From Cloacibacillus sp. (GTDB taxonomy: Bacteria > Synergistota > Synergistia > Synergistales > Synergistaceae): 64,000 bases of DNA. This document shows, one piece after another, positions 46,022-53,809 of this stretch. The position numbers and the translations under genes were made by a program. The notes beneath the pieces are model-generated. The model was not told the DNA's origin, did not search any database, and saw only the letters and a list, made by a program, of their open reading frames with translations. The first letter of the stretch is position 1. Every line of letters starts with the position of its first letter. Location of the stretch: contig JAVVPF010000001.1 of assembly GCA_036655895.1 (NCBI GenBank), positions 62,001-126,000 on the forward strand, given 5' to 3'.

Positions 46022-47338
46022 TTATTTTGAGGCGGCAGAGGCTTTCAGTTCGGGAAAGCGTGCGAATACCTCGTCGATATGTTTAAGATAATACCCCAAA
46101 TCAAATAAAGATTCCAGCTCGGAAGAGGACATTTTTGTGATTCTTGCGTCCGATTTCAAAAGATCGAGCAGCGGCTTCTTTTCATCCCAGCAGCGCATCG
46201 CGTTGCTTTGCGCGATAGCGTAAGCATCCTCGCGGCTGACGCCCTCGCGCTCTACGAGTTCGATGAGCACGCGGCCGGAGAAAAGCAGCCCTTTCGTGAT
46301 GTCGATGTCTTCAAGCATTTTATCTTCGTTGACGACGAGGCCACCCATCACCTTTATCATGATTTTAGTCATGTAGTGCGCAAGGTGAAAGACGTCCGGC
46401 CACATGACGCGTTCAACCGATGAGTGGCTGATGTCGCGCTCGTGCCAAAGCGCGATGTCTTCAAGCGCGGGCACCGCGTATCCGCGAAGAAGGCGGGACA
46501 TCCCGCAGACTCTCTCGCAGAGGATGGGGTTCTTTTTATGGGGCATCGCGGAGGAGCCTTTTTGTCCCTTTTTGAACGGCTCAAGCGCTTCAAGCACCTC
46601 CGTGCGCTGAAGGTGGCGTATCTCAAGCGCCGTGCGTTCCAGAGTCCCTCCGCAGACGGCAAGGTCTGTCACGACGCGCGCGTGTCTGTCGCGCTGGATT
46701 ACCTGAGTTGATACAGGGTCGACAGAAAGGCCCAGCAGTTCGCAGACTCTCGCCTCAACGTCCGGCGGGCAGTTCGCGTAAGTGCCGACTGCGCCGGAAA
46801 GCTTGCCGACCATCATCTCGGCCTTTGTGCGAGTCAGGCGTTCGATGTCGCGTCCTAGCTCCGCGTAGTGGTTCAGCAGCTTGAGGCCGAAGGTCGTGGG
46901 TTCGGCGTGGATGCCGTGCGTCCGTCCGGGGCACGGCGTCTTTTTGTATTTGACGGCCATTTCGCCAAGAAGCTTGTGGAGCTTTTTCAGCTCGCAGAGA
47001 ACGACGTCGAGGCTTTCACCAAGAAGCAGGGAGGAGGCGGTGTCGATAACGTCGCTGCTCGTAAGTCCCAGGTGGACGAAGCGGCCCGACTCGCCTATCG
47101 TCTCTGCCACGCTTGATACGAAGGCTATGACGTCGTGCTGAGTCACCTCTTCTATCTCGTGGATGCGCTGCACCGTGAACCCGGCCTTGTCCCTGATGTT
47201 CTTGAAATCTTCGTCGGGCACGACGCCTTTTTCATTCCATGCCTGAGTCGCGGCAAGCTCGACGTCAAGCCATCTTCCAAAACGGTTCTCGTCTGTCCAT
47301 ATCTTTTTTATTTCCTGTGTCTCATAACGCGGTATCAT
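46022..47338 (-). CDS. purB: Adenylosuccinate lyase
   Basis: A 438-residue fumarase/aspartase-superfamily enzyme acting twice in purine synthesis (SAICAR to AICAR, adenylosuccinate to AMP). The signature GSSAMPHKKNPI is intact, with the flexible-loop Ser, and HLGLTSSDVIDT is seen near residue 88. GGAGG lies 7 bases before the ATG. First gene of a pair with glpX. Confidence 0.95.
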   Translation of the reverse strand: MIPRYETQEIKKIWTDENRFGRWLDVELAATQAWNEKGVVPDEDFKNIRDKAGFTVQRIHEIEEVTQHDVIAFVSSVAETIGESGRFVHLGLTSSDVIDTASSLLLGESLDVVLCELKKLHKLLGEMAVKYKKTPCPGRTHGIHAEPTTFGLKLLNHYAELGRDIERLTRTKAEMMVGKLSGAVGTYANCPPDVEARVCELLGLSVDPVSTQVIQRDRHARVVTDLAVCGGTLERTALEIRHLQRTEVLEALEPFKKGQKGSSAMPHKKNPILCERVCGMSRLLRGYAVPALEDIALWHERDISHSSVERVMWPDVFHLAHYMTKIMIKVMGGLVVNEDKMLEDIDITKGLLFSGRVLIELVEREGVSREDAYAIAQSNAMRCWDEKKPLLDLLKSDARITKMSSSELESLFDLGYYLKHIDEVFARFPELKASAASK

Positions 47339-47403
47339 CTATAGGCCTCCATATTGCAAAATATTTTCATTTTCAAATGATATGACGATGCGGCGCAAAA
47401 GCC

Positions 47404-47945
47404 TCAGCGGGCCAGCTGCGCCTCTTTTTTCCAGTCCTCGCGGACCAGCTCGAGCCAATCGTCGTACACGCCGCTTTTGAAATCCGGGAAGGTGTAAAAA
47501 AAGCTCTCCCAGCGTCCTTTTCTTCGGCATAGCGTCACTTCGCAGAAGATGCCGCGGCGCAGATAAACTCTGTGCGCCTGTCCCTTCGTTGAGGCGAGTA
47601 AAAGCCGCGCTCCGTCCACCGTGCCAGGGTCCAGGTTTACGCGGCGGCTTTCTCCTGTAAGTTTTTCTATCTCACAACTTTCGATTTTCCAATCGGGCAG
47701 TTTTGACATAGGGTAAAGCCAGGGTATGAGAAAAATATTCTATCGAGCTTTGGAGAGATATTTTCGTAATAATTTGTCCAGTCAAATGCAAAGGGGCGGC
47801 TCACACGCTCAGGGCTCCCCCATCGCGCCTTTAGCAGCTCCATTGCGTTTTGACATATATCTGGAGCGTCGTGAGGGACAAGCAGCGCGAGAATCTTTTT
47901 GACCAGCGGGTCTCGCGGATGCTTTGCTTCACACTCTTGCTGCAT
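47404..47945 (-). pseudogene. DUF4416-family protein, frameshifted
   Basis: Two overlapping frames together make one DUF4416 protein of about 180 residues. The N-terminal frame (from MQQECEAKHP) has the family segment FAFDWTNYYE and reaches LDRIFF. It then meets a T5 run (minus strand, 47731-47735) and goes out of frame. The other frame, in phase if there were one more T, continues IPWLYPMSKLPDWK, RRVNLDPGTVDG, LLASTKGQAHRVYLRRGIF and FFYTFPDF, the family's C-terminal half. Function of DUF4416 is unknown. The gene starts 2 bases after ftsY ends. The break may be a real mutation or a sequencing slip; the rest is undamaged. Confidence 0.7.
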
Positions 47946-47946
47946 T

Positions 47947-48882
47947 TTATTTATTTTCTCCCGACGGCGCGCCAAGCAGCGTTTCTACAAAGGTGCGCGG
48001 CTCGAAGAGCTGAAGGTCGTCGATGCCTTCGCCGAGGCCGACATACCGTATCGGCATTTTGAGCTTGTCCGCAATGGCGATGACGATGCCGCCTTTTGAG
48101 GTGTTGTCGAATTTCGTGAGGACGACGCCCGTTATCGGCATTATTTTGCTGAAGGTCTCCGCCTGGATGAAGCCGTTCTGTCCCGTTACAGCGTCAAGCA
48201 CTATAAGAACCTCCGCCGGGCCTTCCGGTATCTCGCGCTTTATAACGCGCGTCACCTTTGAAAGTTCCTCCATGAGGTTCGATTTCGTGTGCAGGCGTCC
48301 CGCCGTGTCCGCTATTATCACATCCGCGTCTGATGCCTTTGCCGCCATGATGGAATCAAAGACCACCGCCGCGGGATCGCTGTCCTGAGACTGCGCTATG
48401 ACGCGAACTCCTGCGCGTTCCCCCCAGGCTTTGAGCTGTTCTATAGCGGCCGCTCTGAATGTGTCGGCCGCCGCAAGAATGACACGTCTGCCTTCTGCTT
48501 TGAGCTGCGAGGCAAGTTTGCCAGAGGTGGTCGTTTTGCCGCTGCCGTTTACGCCTATCATGATGACGACGGACGGTTTGTTTGCCAGCGAAAGCGGCTT
48601 GCCCATCCCGGGGACGGCTTCAAGGCGCGATATGAGCAGCTCCGCAAAGGCAGAGCGAAGCTCCTGCTTTTTGGTTATCCTGCGGTCTATGAGGACCTGT
48701 TTCAGCTCTGTGATGAGCGATTCCGAGGTGTCGATGCCTACGTCGCCGAGTATTAGGTTCTCCTCTAGCTCATCCCAGAAATCATCCGTCACAGGGTCGT
48801 CTGAAAAAAGGTTTGAGACGCTCTGAGTCCATTTATTTCCGGTATTTTTAAGCTTTTCTGCAAAACTTTTAAATATGCCCAT
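47947..48882 (-). CDS. ftsY: Signal recognition particle receptor FtsY
   Basis: A 311-residue SRP GTPase: N domain (1-90), G1 GVNGSGKTTTSGKLA, DTFRAAAIEQLKAW, DTAGRLHTK and TKFDNTSKGG. It docks ribosome-SRP complexes at the membrane. The N-terminal acidic A domain is missing, as in many short bacterial forms. Located downstream of ricT within the tmk-holB-ricT group. Confidence 0.95.
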   Translation of the reverse strand: MGIFKSFAEKLKNTGNKWTQSVSNLFSDDPVTDDFWDELEENLILGDVGIDTSESLITELKQVLIDRRITKKQELRSAFAELLISRLEAVPGMGKPLSLANKPSVVIMIGVNGSGKTTTSGKLASQLKAEGRRVILAAADTFRAAAIEQLKAWGERAGVRVIAQSQDSDPAAVVFDSIMAAKASDADVIIADTAGRLHTKSNLMEELSKVTRVIKREIPEGPAEVLIVLDAVTGQNGFIQAETFSKIMPITGVVLTKFDNTSKGGIVIAIADKLKMPIRYVGLGEGIDDLQLFEPRTFVETLLGAPSGENK

Positions 48883-48900
48883 CCCCTGCGCCTCCGTTCT

Positions 48901-50208
48901 TTATGCTTCCGTTGCCGCCGCCGGTTTCTGCTGGCTCGGTTTTCTTCTTCGCTGGAAGGTACGCTTTTGCTTCTCCGGCGCGTTTTTAGTTTCCTTCGGC
49001 GGCCGGTTCTCCTCCTGTGCGGGCTGCTGCTGCTGTTTTTGACGCGGAGGCTGCGCTTCGGCCGCCTGCGTCTGTGTCTGAGCCTGCGCTCCGTCGCGGT
49101 GTTCGTGCTTGCCCGTGTGCTTCCTGCGCTTTTTCTGCTGATGGTCGCGGCCGTCCTCGCGGCGTTGGTTTTGGCGCGGCGCGTCGTTATTCTTTGCGCC
49201 CTTTTCTTCCGACTGCGCCTGCTTCGCCTCGCAGCAGCATTTTCTTCCGTCGCCAGGCGTCCGCTGCATACACTTCGGGAAGATGTCGTCCATTTTGAGG
49301 CCCTGTTCTTCGACGGCCTCTTCCGGAACTATCCATTCTCCGCCGCTTGTCATCGTCGCTTTGAACTCTTCAAACCTGTCCTTTGGCACAATTACCTCGC
49401 CTTTGCCCGGTATATAGCAGCGCAGACTCTTTGTGGGCAGTTCTATGCCGGATACGATGACGTTTCCCGTTGGAGTTTTTATCTTTGAACCGGGGTTAGG
49501 GAAGCCTTCCCACGCCTCGTGATAGACCTCGTATTCGTAGCACATGCAGCACATGAGCCTTCCGCAGATACCGGATATTTTAGCTGGGTTGAGCGCAAGG
49601 TTCTGTTCCTTCACCATCTTTATGCAGATGGGCGCGAACTGATTGAGCCAGTAGCTGCAGCAGCACGGCTGTCCGCAGGGGCCTACTCCCTTTATGATTT
49701 TTGCCTCGTCGCGCACTCCGACCTGACGCAGCTCTATGCGCGTTTTAAATTCACGCGCGAGGTCCCTTACGTAGGCGCGGAAATCAACGCGCTGTTCCGA
49801 CGAAAAATAGAAGAAGAGCTTGCGCTTCGCGCGCAGGAACTCAACGTCTATCAGCTTCATGTCAAGATTGTGCGGCTTTAATATCTTCTTGGCCTCAAGC
49901 AGTATATCCTTCTCTTCGTCGCGGTAGTCGTCGGCCATCTTTGAATCTTCGTCTGTCGCAAAGGAGATAAAAGCGAGGTCCGTCACCACCGGCTCCGAAT
50001 TTTTAACCATTCCGTCCCCATGTTCCGAGGCGTTGCGCAGGAGCCTGTATTCCGTCTCCTGACGCGTGTCCACCTGACCTACAACTACGGCCAGCTCTTC
50101 TCCGCGCACCGACTCTACGATTATGCTGGAACCTTTTTTTATATCTCCGTCATACTCGACAAGCCCGATATATCGCGGCTTACCATAAATTGCCAAGTAT
50201 TTGTTCAT
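48901..50208 (-). CDS. ricT: PSP1-domain protein RicT/YaaT with a long charged tail
   Basis: About 435 residues. The conserved PSP1 core has its cysteine-rich segment GVGPCGQPCCCSYWL and CGRLMCCMCYEYE, which in RicT homologues helps hold iron-sulfur clusters in the Ric complex that promotes RNase Y mRNA processing. From about residue 330 the protein becomes low-complexity, rich in Gln, Lys, Arg, Glu and Pro, about 110 residues long. The ATG at 50206-50208 is supported by AGGAGG; the longer frame lacks a site. The gene overlaps the end of holB by 29 bases, the usual tmk-holB-ricT order. Confidence 0.88.
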   Translation of the reverse strand: MNKYLAIYGKPRYIGLVEYDGDIKKGSSIIVESVRGEELAVVVGQVDTRQETEYRLLRNASEHGDGMVKNSEPVVTDLAFISFATDEDSKMADDYRDEEKDILLEAKKILKPHNLDMKLIDVEFLRAKRKLFFYFSSEQRVDFRAYVRDLAREFKTRIELRQVGVRDEAKIIKGVGPCGQPCCCSYWLNQFAPICIKMVKEQNLALNPAKISGICGRLMCCMCYEYEVYHEAWEGFPNPGSKIKTPTGNVIVSGIELPTKSLRCYIPGKGEVIVPKDRFEEFKATMTSGGEWIVPEEAVEEQGLKMDDIFPKCMQRTPGDGRKCCCEAKQAQSEEKGAKNNDAPRQNQRREDGRDHQQKKRRKHTGKHEHRDGAQAQTQTQAAEAQPPRQKQQQQPAQEENRPPKETKNAPEKQKRTFQRRRKPSQQKPAAATEA

Positions 50209-50923
50209 CCGAAACTTCCTCCTTGAATAGGGCAAACACCAAATCTTCTATTACAGCGACAGATAATCTGCGCTGCTGCATAACGCGAATAAACGAATCA
50301 AGAGCCGCAGCCCTTTCGTAATCTTTATGGTCGGCGAGGTGCCTTATCCATCCCTGCATCTCCAGATAGAGAAGCTCGGGAGTAGGCTTTCTTCCCGCGT
50401 CCATCCACTTTGCCCATTCAGCCGCGCTTTGCGGCACTGGGCGAGGCTCCGTCACATCCGCAGGAAGGTCTATATGCACCGACCAGACGCGGCTTTTTAT
50501 CGTCGGAATGAGAGAATCCTCCTCCGACATGAAGAGGACGCTGCCGTGAGCCGGCGGCTCCTCTGTAATTTTCAAAAGGCAGTTTGAAGCCTCTATAGAT
50601 AATTTATCCGCCATCCAAATGACGGCGAGGCGTTTTTCCGAAGCCACAGGATGCAGCGCAAGCTCCCCCTGAAGCCTCCGGCACTCGTCTATCGAAGGAG
50701 GCGCCTGCTGCGAACCGGCGCAGATGAGGTCGGGATGCTCACAGCCGTTCCACAGGCTGCTGTCGCCAAGGATGAGCCGTCCGTATGCCTCGGTAAAACA
50801 TTCCTGCATGACGGAGGGGATGATCACCCCAACCGACTGCGGCAGCCGTGAGGAGCGCGCCGCGTCGCAAAGCTCGCGCCAGCCTTTTGCGGCCTCAATA
50901 AGCTGCATCGCCTCAGGCGTCAA
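50180..50923 (-). CDS. holB: DNA polymerase III delta-prime-like subunit, degenerate
   Basis: A 247-residue protein in the usual position between tmk and ricT. It retains the clamp-loader segment RLAVIWMADKLSIEASNCLLKITEEPP followed by IPTIKSRVW, typical of delta-prime. There is no Walker A motif and no zinc finger, and the protein is about 80 residues shorter than the common form. Delta-prime is naturally non-catalytic, so it may still act as the clamp-loader stator. The start overlaps the tmk stop by 4 bases. Confidence 0.8.
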   Translation of the reverse strand: MTPEAMQLIEAAKGWRELCDAARSSRLPQSVGVIIPSVMQECFTEAYGRLILGDSSLWNGCEHPDLICAGSQQAPPSIDECRRLQGELALHPVASEKRLAVIWMADKLSIEASNCLLKITEEPPAHGSVLFMSEEDSLIPTIKSRVWSVHIDLPADVTEPRPVPQSAAEWAKWMDAGRKPTPELLYLEMQGWIRHLADHKDYERAAALDSFIRVMQQRRLSVAVIEDLVFALFKEEVSDEQILGNLW

Positions 50924-51525
50924 GCCAGCAGGCCCCTTTCACAAAGCGCCCCTTTGAGCCTTTTAAAAATTTCATCCGGCCCGTCTTCGCGGCAGTCGAT
51001 GACGAGCCACCGGTCAGGCTCCTTCGCGGCAAGAGCGGCGTAGCCCGCGTCTATTTTTTTCATGAAGGCAAGGCCCTCTTTTTCAAAGGCGTCGGGCCTT
51101 CCTCTTTTATTTACACGCGACAGCGCAAGTTCAGGCTCTATCTTAAAATAGACCGTGCAGTCCGGCGCGGGCAGCGCAAGCGTCGACGAAATGTCGAGCA
51201 CGCGTGCAAGCTCCATGCCTCTTCCCCAGCACTGATAAGCAATGGTCGAATCCTGGTAGCGCTCGCATATTACGGGGCGTCCCTGCGCAAGCGCCGGCTC
51301 AATGAGCCTGGCGCAGTGCTCCGCGCGATCCAGCAAAAACAGGAAAAGCTCGCTCCACGGATGCTTGAGCCCTTTCTCCAGCACAAGCTCGCGCAACGCC
51401 GCGGCGCCGTCCCAACCGCCCGGTTCCCGCGTTAGGAGCGCTCCTTTATGCGCGAAAAGCTCATAAAGCATCTTTGCCTGTGTAGATTTGCCGCAGCCGT
51501 CAATGCCCTCAAGGGTAATGAACAT
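50920..51525 (-). CDS. tmk: Thymidylate kinase
   Basis: A 201-residue P-loop kinase converting dTMP to dTDP. Walker A is EGIDGCGKST, then TREPGG and the DR(A/S)-type segment ERYQDSTIAYQ. ATG at 51523-51525 follows GGCGGGGA at 6 bases; the 10-residue upstream extension has no site. First gene of the tmk-holB-ricT-ftsY operon. Confidence 0.94.
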   Translation of the reverse strand: MFITLEGIDGCGKSTQAKMLYELFAHKGALLTREPGGWDGAAALRELVLEKGLKHPWSELFLFLLDRAEHCARLIEPALAQGRPVICERYQDSTIAYQCWGRGMELARVLDISSTLALPAPDCTVYFKIEPELALSRVNKRGRPDAFEKEGLAFMKKIDAGYAALAAKEPDRWLVIDCREDGPDEIFKRLKGALCERGLLA

Positions 51526-51619
51526 CGTATCCCCGCCTTTACAATAGATAATCATAACATATAATTGAGAATGATACTTAATCTAAGAGTTCTTATTTTT
51601 ATTGATTGGGGTGTAAAAA

Positions 51620-52510
51620 ATGTACGAACTTATCCAATTGACCGAAAAAAGCTGGTATATAAAAAATCCCGCAAACGTAGGGCTGTACAGACTCGACGAT
51701 AATAGCGTCTGCCTAATAGATTCCGGCAACGACAAAGAGGCCGCGCGCAAGATTTTAAGAAAGGTTACTGAGTCCGGCTGGACGGTAAAATATATCATCA
51801 ATACGCACTCAAACGCCGACCATATAGGCGGCAACCAGTTCATACAAAGCCGCACCGACTGTTGCGTGCTCTCTACGGAGATTGAAAACGTCTTTGCTAA
51901 AAACACCATGATGGAGGCCTCTTTCCTGTGGGGCGGCTATCCCATAGACGAGCTGCAAAATAAATTTCTCATGGCCAAACCTACGGAAGATACGAAAAAT
52001 ATTGAGGAGAACCTACCTGGCGGCCTTGAAACAATAAAACTGCCCGGACATTATTTCGATATGATCGGTATCAAAACCGACGACGGAGTCTGTTTTCTTG
52101 CCGACTGCCTGTTCAGCGAAGATATAATAAATAAATACCATATATTTTTCATCTATGACGCCGCGGCCTTCCTTGAAACTCTTGATATGCTTGAGACGCT
52201 CGAGGCTAAAATTTTCGTTCCGTCGCACGCCGAACCTACAGAAAACATTGCGCCGCTCATCGCGGCAAACCGCGCCAAAATTTTAGAGATAGCCGCTCTT
52301 ATATGCGATATATGCGAAAGACCGCGCGGCTTTGAAGAAATTTTAAAAGAGGTCTTTGCGCATTACGGCCTGTCTATGGACGCAAACCAGTACGTGCTGG
52401 TAGGGAGCACCGTCCGTTCCTACCTCGCATACCTTCATAAAATCGGCAAACTTGCCTTCTACTTTGAAGACAATCGTATGCTATGGCGCAAAGAAGAAAG
52501 AACGGAATAA
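51620..52510 (+). CDS. Metallo-beta-lactamase-fold hydrolase
   Basis: A 296-residue protein. The first metal motif reads THSNADHIGG: the usual HxHxDH has Asn instead of the second His. Further ligands are PGHYFDM, LADCLF and PSHAEP. A C-terminal helical part of about 90 residues (from IAALICDICERPRGF) resembles winged-helix or dimerisation tails seen in some subfamilies. The substrate is unknown; glyoxalase-II-like or thioesterase activity is possible. GGGGTG precedes the ATG. It is divergent from tmk and alone. Confidence 0.75.
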   Translation: MYELIQLTEKSWYIKNPANVGLYRLDDNSVCLIDSGNDKEAARKILRKVTESGWTVKYIINTHSNADHIGGNQFIQSRTDCCVLSTEIENVFAKNTMMEASFLWGGYPIDELQNKFLMAKPTEDTKNIEENLPGGLETIKLPGHYFDMIGIKTDDGVCFLADCLFSEDIINKYHIFFIYDAAAFLETLDMLETLEAKIFVPSHAEPTENIAPLIAANRAKILEIAALICDICERPRGFEEILKEVFAHYGLSMDANQYVLVGSTVRSYLAYLHKIGKLAFYFEDNRMLWRKEERTE

Positions 52511-52621
52511 TTTTTGCGTAACTACATACAGACGGCAACTATTTAACGAAGCAGCGCCTCCGCCTGAACGCGCTGCGCCAGAGTCGTCATGAGGCGCGAG
52601 ATCTTCTGCATGGACGATGAT

Positions 52622-52652
52622 TTGAAACTACAGGATCGACATTCGCTATAAT
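52622..52652 (+). promoter_or_regulatory. Possible promoter of the Bro-N gene
   Basis: TTGAAA (52622-52627) and TATAAT (52647-52652) are 19 bases apart, rather long, about 57 bases before the gene. Confidence 0.4.
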
Positions 52653-52708
52653 CATAGTTAATATTATTGACGTTACATCATTTTTCTTTCTTTTGGGGGC
52701 GGCGCTTA

Positions 52709-53551
52709 ATGTCAAATAAAATAGCTTTGTTTGAAAATAAAAAGATACGTTCCGTCTGGGTAGAGGCTGAGGAAGAGTGGTATTTTTCCGTTGTGGATGT
52801 CGTTGAAGCGTTGACCGACAGCGCAGATCCTAAGCAATATATCAAAAAGATGCGCAGCCGAGATTCGGAGCTTAATGGCAACTGGGGTACAATTTGTACC
52901 CCAGTTGAGATGATCGCAGCTGACGGAAAACGAAGAAAAGTGCAGGCCGCAGATACACGTGGTATACTCCGCCTGATTCAATCAATACCCTCCCCCAAGG
53001 CAGAACCCTTCAAGCTGTGGCTCGCGCGCGTCGGCGCGGAGCGTATCGAAGAAACGGCGGACCCTGAGCTGGCAATCGACCGCGCCTTTGAAACGTATCT
53101 TAAAAAAGGTTACACAAAAGAATGGATTCATCAGCGGCTGCTTTCGATACGCATCAGAAACGACCTCACGGCTGAATGGGATACACGCGGTGTTACGAGG
53201 GGCATGGAATACGCCATACTCACCGACGAAATAACGAAGGCGTGGACTGGGATGACGACACGGCAATATAAAAGCCTTAAAGGACTCAAGAAAGAGAATC
53301 TTCGCGACAACATGAGCGACCTAGAGCTTGTGCTGAATATGCTCGCCGAAGCAACGACGACTGAGATATCAAAGACCGTGAAGCCGGAAACGTTCGATGA
53401 AAATGCCACTGTCGCACGCCAAGGCGGGCAGGTGGCGGGAAACGCGAGAAAAGAGATAGAGGCAAAGTCCGGCCGCCCTGTAATTACCAAGCAAAACGCA
53501 ATAGATTTTACCAATATTATTGAGCTGATTGCAGAAATAGATCAAGAGTAA
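52709..53551 (+). CDS. Bro-N-domain antirepressor-like protein
   Basis: A 280-residue protein. Residues 1-110 are a Bro-N domain (IALFENKKIRSVWVEAEEEW, FSVVDVVEALT, then DTRGILRLIQSIPSPKAE), shared with phage antirepressors. The C-terminal part (LAIDRAFETYLKKGYTKEWI, ILTDEITKAWTGMTTRQYK) is the conserved extension of a chromosomal Bro-N group, of unknown function. The ATG at 52709 is taken because the upstream part of the frame has no ribosome site. The gene contains a perfect 29-base palindrome. It sits directly upstream of tRNA-Sec, a site type that mobile elements favour, so it may be a relic of an integrated element. Confidence 0.75.
   Translation: MSNKIALFENKKIRSVWVEAEEEWYFSVVDVVEALTDSADPKQYIKKMRSRDSELNGNWGTICTPVEMIAADGKRRKVQAADTRGILRLIQSIPSPKAEPFKLWLARVGAERIEETADPELAIDRAFETYLKKGYTKEWIHQRLLSIRIRNDLTAEWDTRGVTRGMEYAILTDEITKAWTGMTTRQYKSLKGLKKENLRDNMSDLELVLNMLAEATTTEISKTVKPETFDENATVARQGGQVAGNARKEIEAKSGRPVITKQNAIDFTNIIELIAEIDQE
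52879..52907 (+). repeat. 29-base perfect palindrome inside the Bro-N gene
   Basis: CAACTGGGGTACAA and its exact complement flank one central T. It encodes NWGTICTPVE of the conserved Bro-N region. In RNA it would form a 14-base stem early in the message; in DNA it would suit a dimeric repressor. Confidence 0.85.
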
Positions 53552-53638
53552 AAAGATAACGCGAGCTGAAACAGTCATATCCGAGTGGATCAGCATCAGT
53601 GAAATTTGAGAGAATGTAAAAGAACATAAAAGAATAAG

Positions 53639-53735
53639 TGGCGGAGGCGTGTAGGAATCGAACCTACCGAGACGGGCGTTACCCACCTCCACCGGATTTG
53701 AAGTCCGGGCCCAGCACCAGCTGAAACTCACCTCC
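53639..53735 (-). tRNA. selC: Selenocysteine tRNA (anticodon TCA)
   Basis: Folds as bacterial tRNA-Sec: acceptor GGAGGTG/CGCCTCC (with G-T), a six-base D stem TTCAGC/GCTGGG with a four-base loop, anticodon stem CCGGA/TCCGG with loop CTTCAAA (anticodon at 53699-53701), an eight-base variable arm GAGGTGGG/CCCGTCTC, T arm GTAGG-TTCGATT-CCTAC, discriminator G and encoded CCA. The long acceptor and D stems and UCA anticodon distinguish it from tRNA-Ser and from suppressors. It implies that the organism uses UGA for selenocysteine in some proteins; selA, selB and selD are outside the window. Confidence 0.96.
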
Positions 53736-53751
53736 GAATGCAACGCGGTAA

Positions 53752-53780
53752 AGTTTAGCAGAAAGACGGCCTTACCGCAA
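53752..53780 (-). promoter_or_regulatory. Promoter of the tRNA-Sec gene
   Basis: TTGCGG (-35, 53775-53780) and TAAACT (-10, 53752-53757) on the minus strand, 17 bases apart, 16 bases before the tRNA 5' end. Confidence 0.5.
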
Positions 53781-53809
53781 TGAGCATTTGAACAATTTTT
53801 AGCAAAAAA

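Noticed and set aside
52543-52613. Possible remnant of a minus-strand gene ending (QKISRLMTTLAQ-like translation)
   Set aside because: Only about 22 codons with no ribosome site; too short to assign, though it could be a gene fragment.
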